DNA of 64,000 bases from Geobacteraceae bacterium (GTDB taxonomy: Bacteria; Desulfobacterota; Desulfuromonadia; Geobacterales; Geobacteraceae). Made by a program: the position numbers and the translations under genes. Position 1 is the stretch's first letter; every line of letters starts with the position of its first letter. Below the pieces are notes generated by a model, which did not search any database, was not told the origin of the DNA, and saw only the letters and a program-made list of their open reading frames with translations. The stretch spans positions 57,571 through 121,570 of the forward strand of contig WSYB01000014.1 in NCBI GenBank assembly GCA_009773645.1, in the 5' to 3' direction. Positions 63,960-64,000 of the stretch are shown piece after piece.

Positions 63960-64000
63960 GGAAAAAATAGACGCTCGAACACTCAATCAAGAAGCACAAG

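Noticed and set aside
1..64000. tRNA, rRNA, prophage or intact insertion sequence
   Set aside because: None was recognised by cloverleaf, conserved rRNA segments, transposase or phage structural motifs; no scanning tool was available.

Overview
The window looks like a chromosomal segment of a Geobacter-like member of the Desulfuromonadales/Geobacteraceae. This is inferred from gene content and was not tested by a search. The signs are a dense set of CheY-type and c-di-GMP signalling genes, a K+-independent pyrophosphate-driven proton pump, a methylmalonyl-CoA module, GlcD/GlcF/LarA oxidation genes, a c-type-like polyferredoxin and an outer-membrane porin. No rRNA, tRNA, CRISPR array, prophage or intact insertion sequence was seen.

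Layout. Positions 1-11915 form one co-directional signalling block. It holds three related histidine kinases (the first cut by the window edge), five response regulators sharing a KPW signature, two of them with HD-GYP domains, and an MglA-like small GTPase. It also holds a receiver domain fused to a GspE/PilB-type ATPase with C-terminal zinc ribbons. The likely output is switching of a polar pilus or secretion motor by phosphorylation and c-di-GMP. Positions 12104-18636 carry RlpA, a TPR protein, Hsp20, Lon and ThiL. Positions 18766-23012 are a compact chemotaxis cluster (CheR, MCP, CheW, CheA). Positions 23122-27255 hold two LolA-like proteins, YajQ, RimO and DksA. Positions 27355-33676 hold a polyferredoxin membrane protein, TtcA, a Phd/VapC toxin-antitoxin pair with a visible operator, an Slp lipoprotein, a cyclase-family hydrolase and a hybrid kinase/GGDEF protein whose phosphotransfer residues are substituted.

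Positions 34308-38256 are unusual: an AddA/UvrD-like helicase-nuclease gene is broken by a frameshift at its helicase motif, carries two in-gene heptanucleotide repeat tracts and ends inside a MITE-like hairpin. Its upstream gap is a mosaic of dispersed repeats. RluA, NUDIX, dodecin, FKBP, a ferritin-like protein, a VCBS-type exported protein and a porin follow. Positions 45380-52806 encode methylmalonyl-CoA epimerase and mutase, a biotin carboxylase/carrier protein and a carboxyltransferase, so propionyl-CoA/methylmalonyl-CoA interconversion. A cupin regulator and the glcF-glcD-larA hydroxy-acid oxidation genes lie beyond, then hppA on the opposite strand.

The right end (60312-64000) changes character. 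After an MNT/HEPN pair there is a SigZ-type sigma factor, then AT-richer single genes (a DUF2971-like protein, a FosX-like fosfomycin hydrolase, an unknown protein), all on the minus strand. Each of these last three is followed by a hairpin laid out like an integron attC site. This is best read as the distal end of a gene-cassette array whose integrase would lie beyond position 64000. Short heptanucleotide repeat tracts recur at six places and several other dispersed repeats touch gene ends, so small repeats have shaped this chromosome noticeably.
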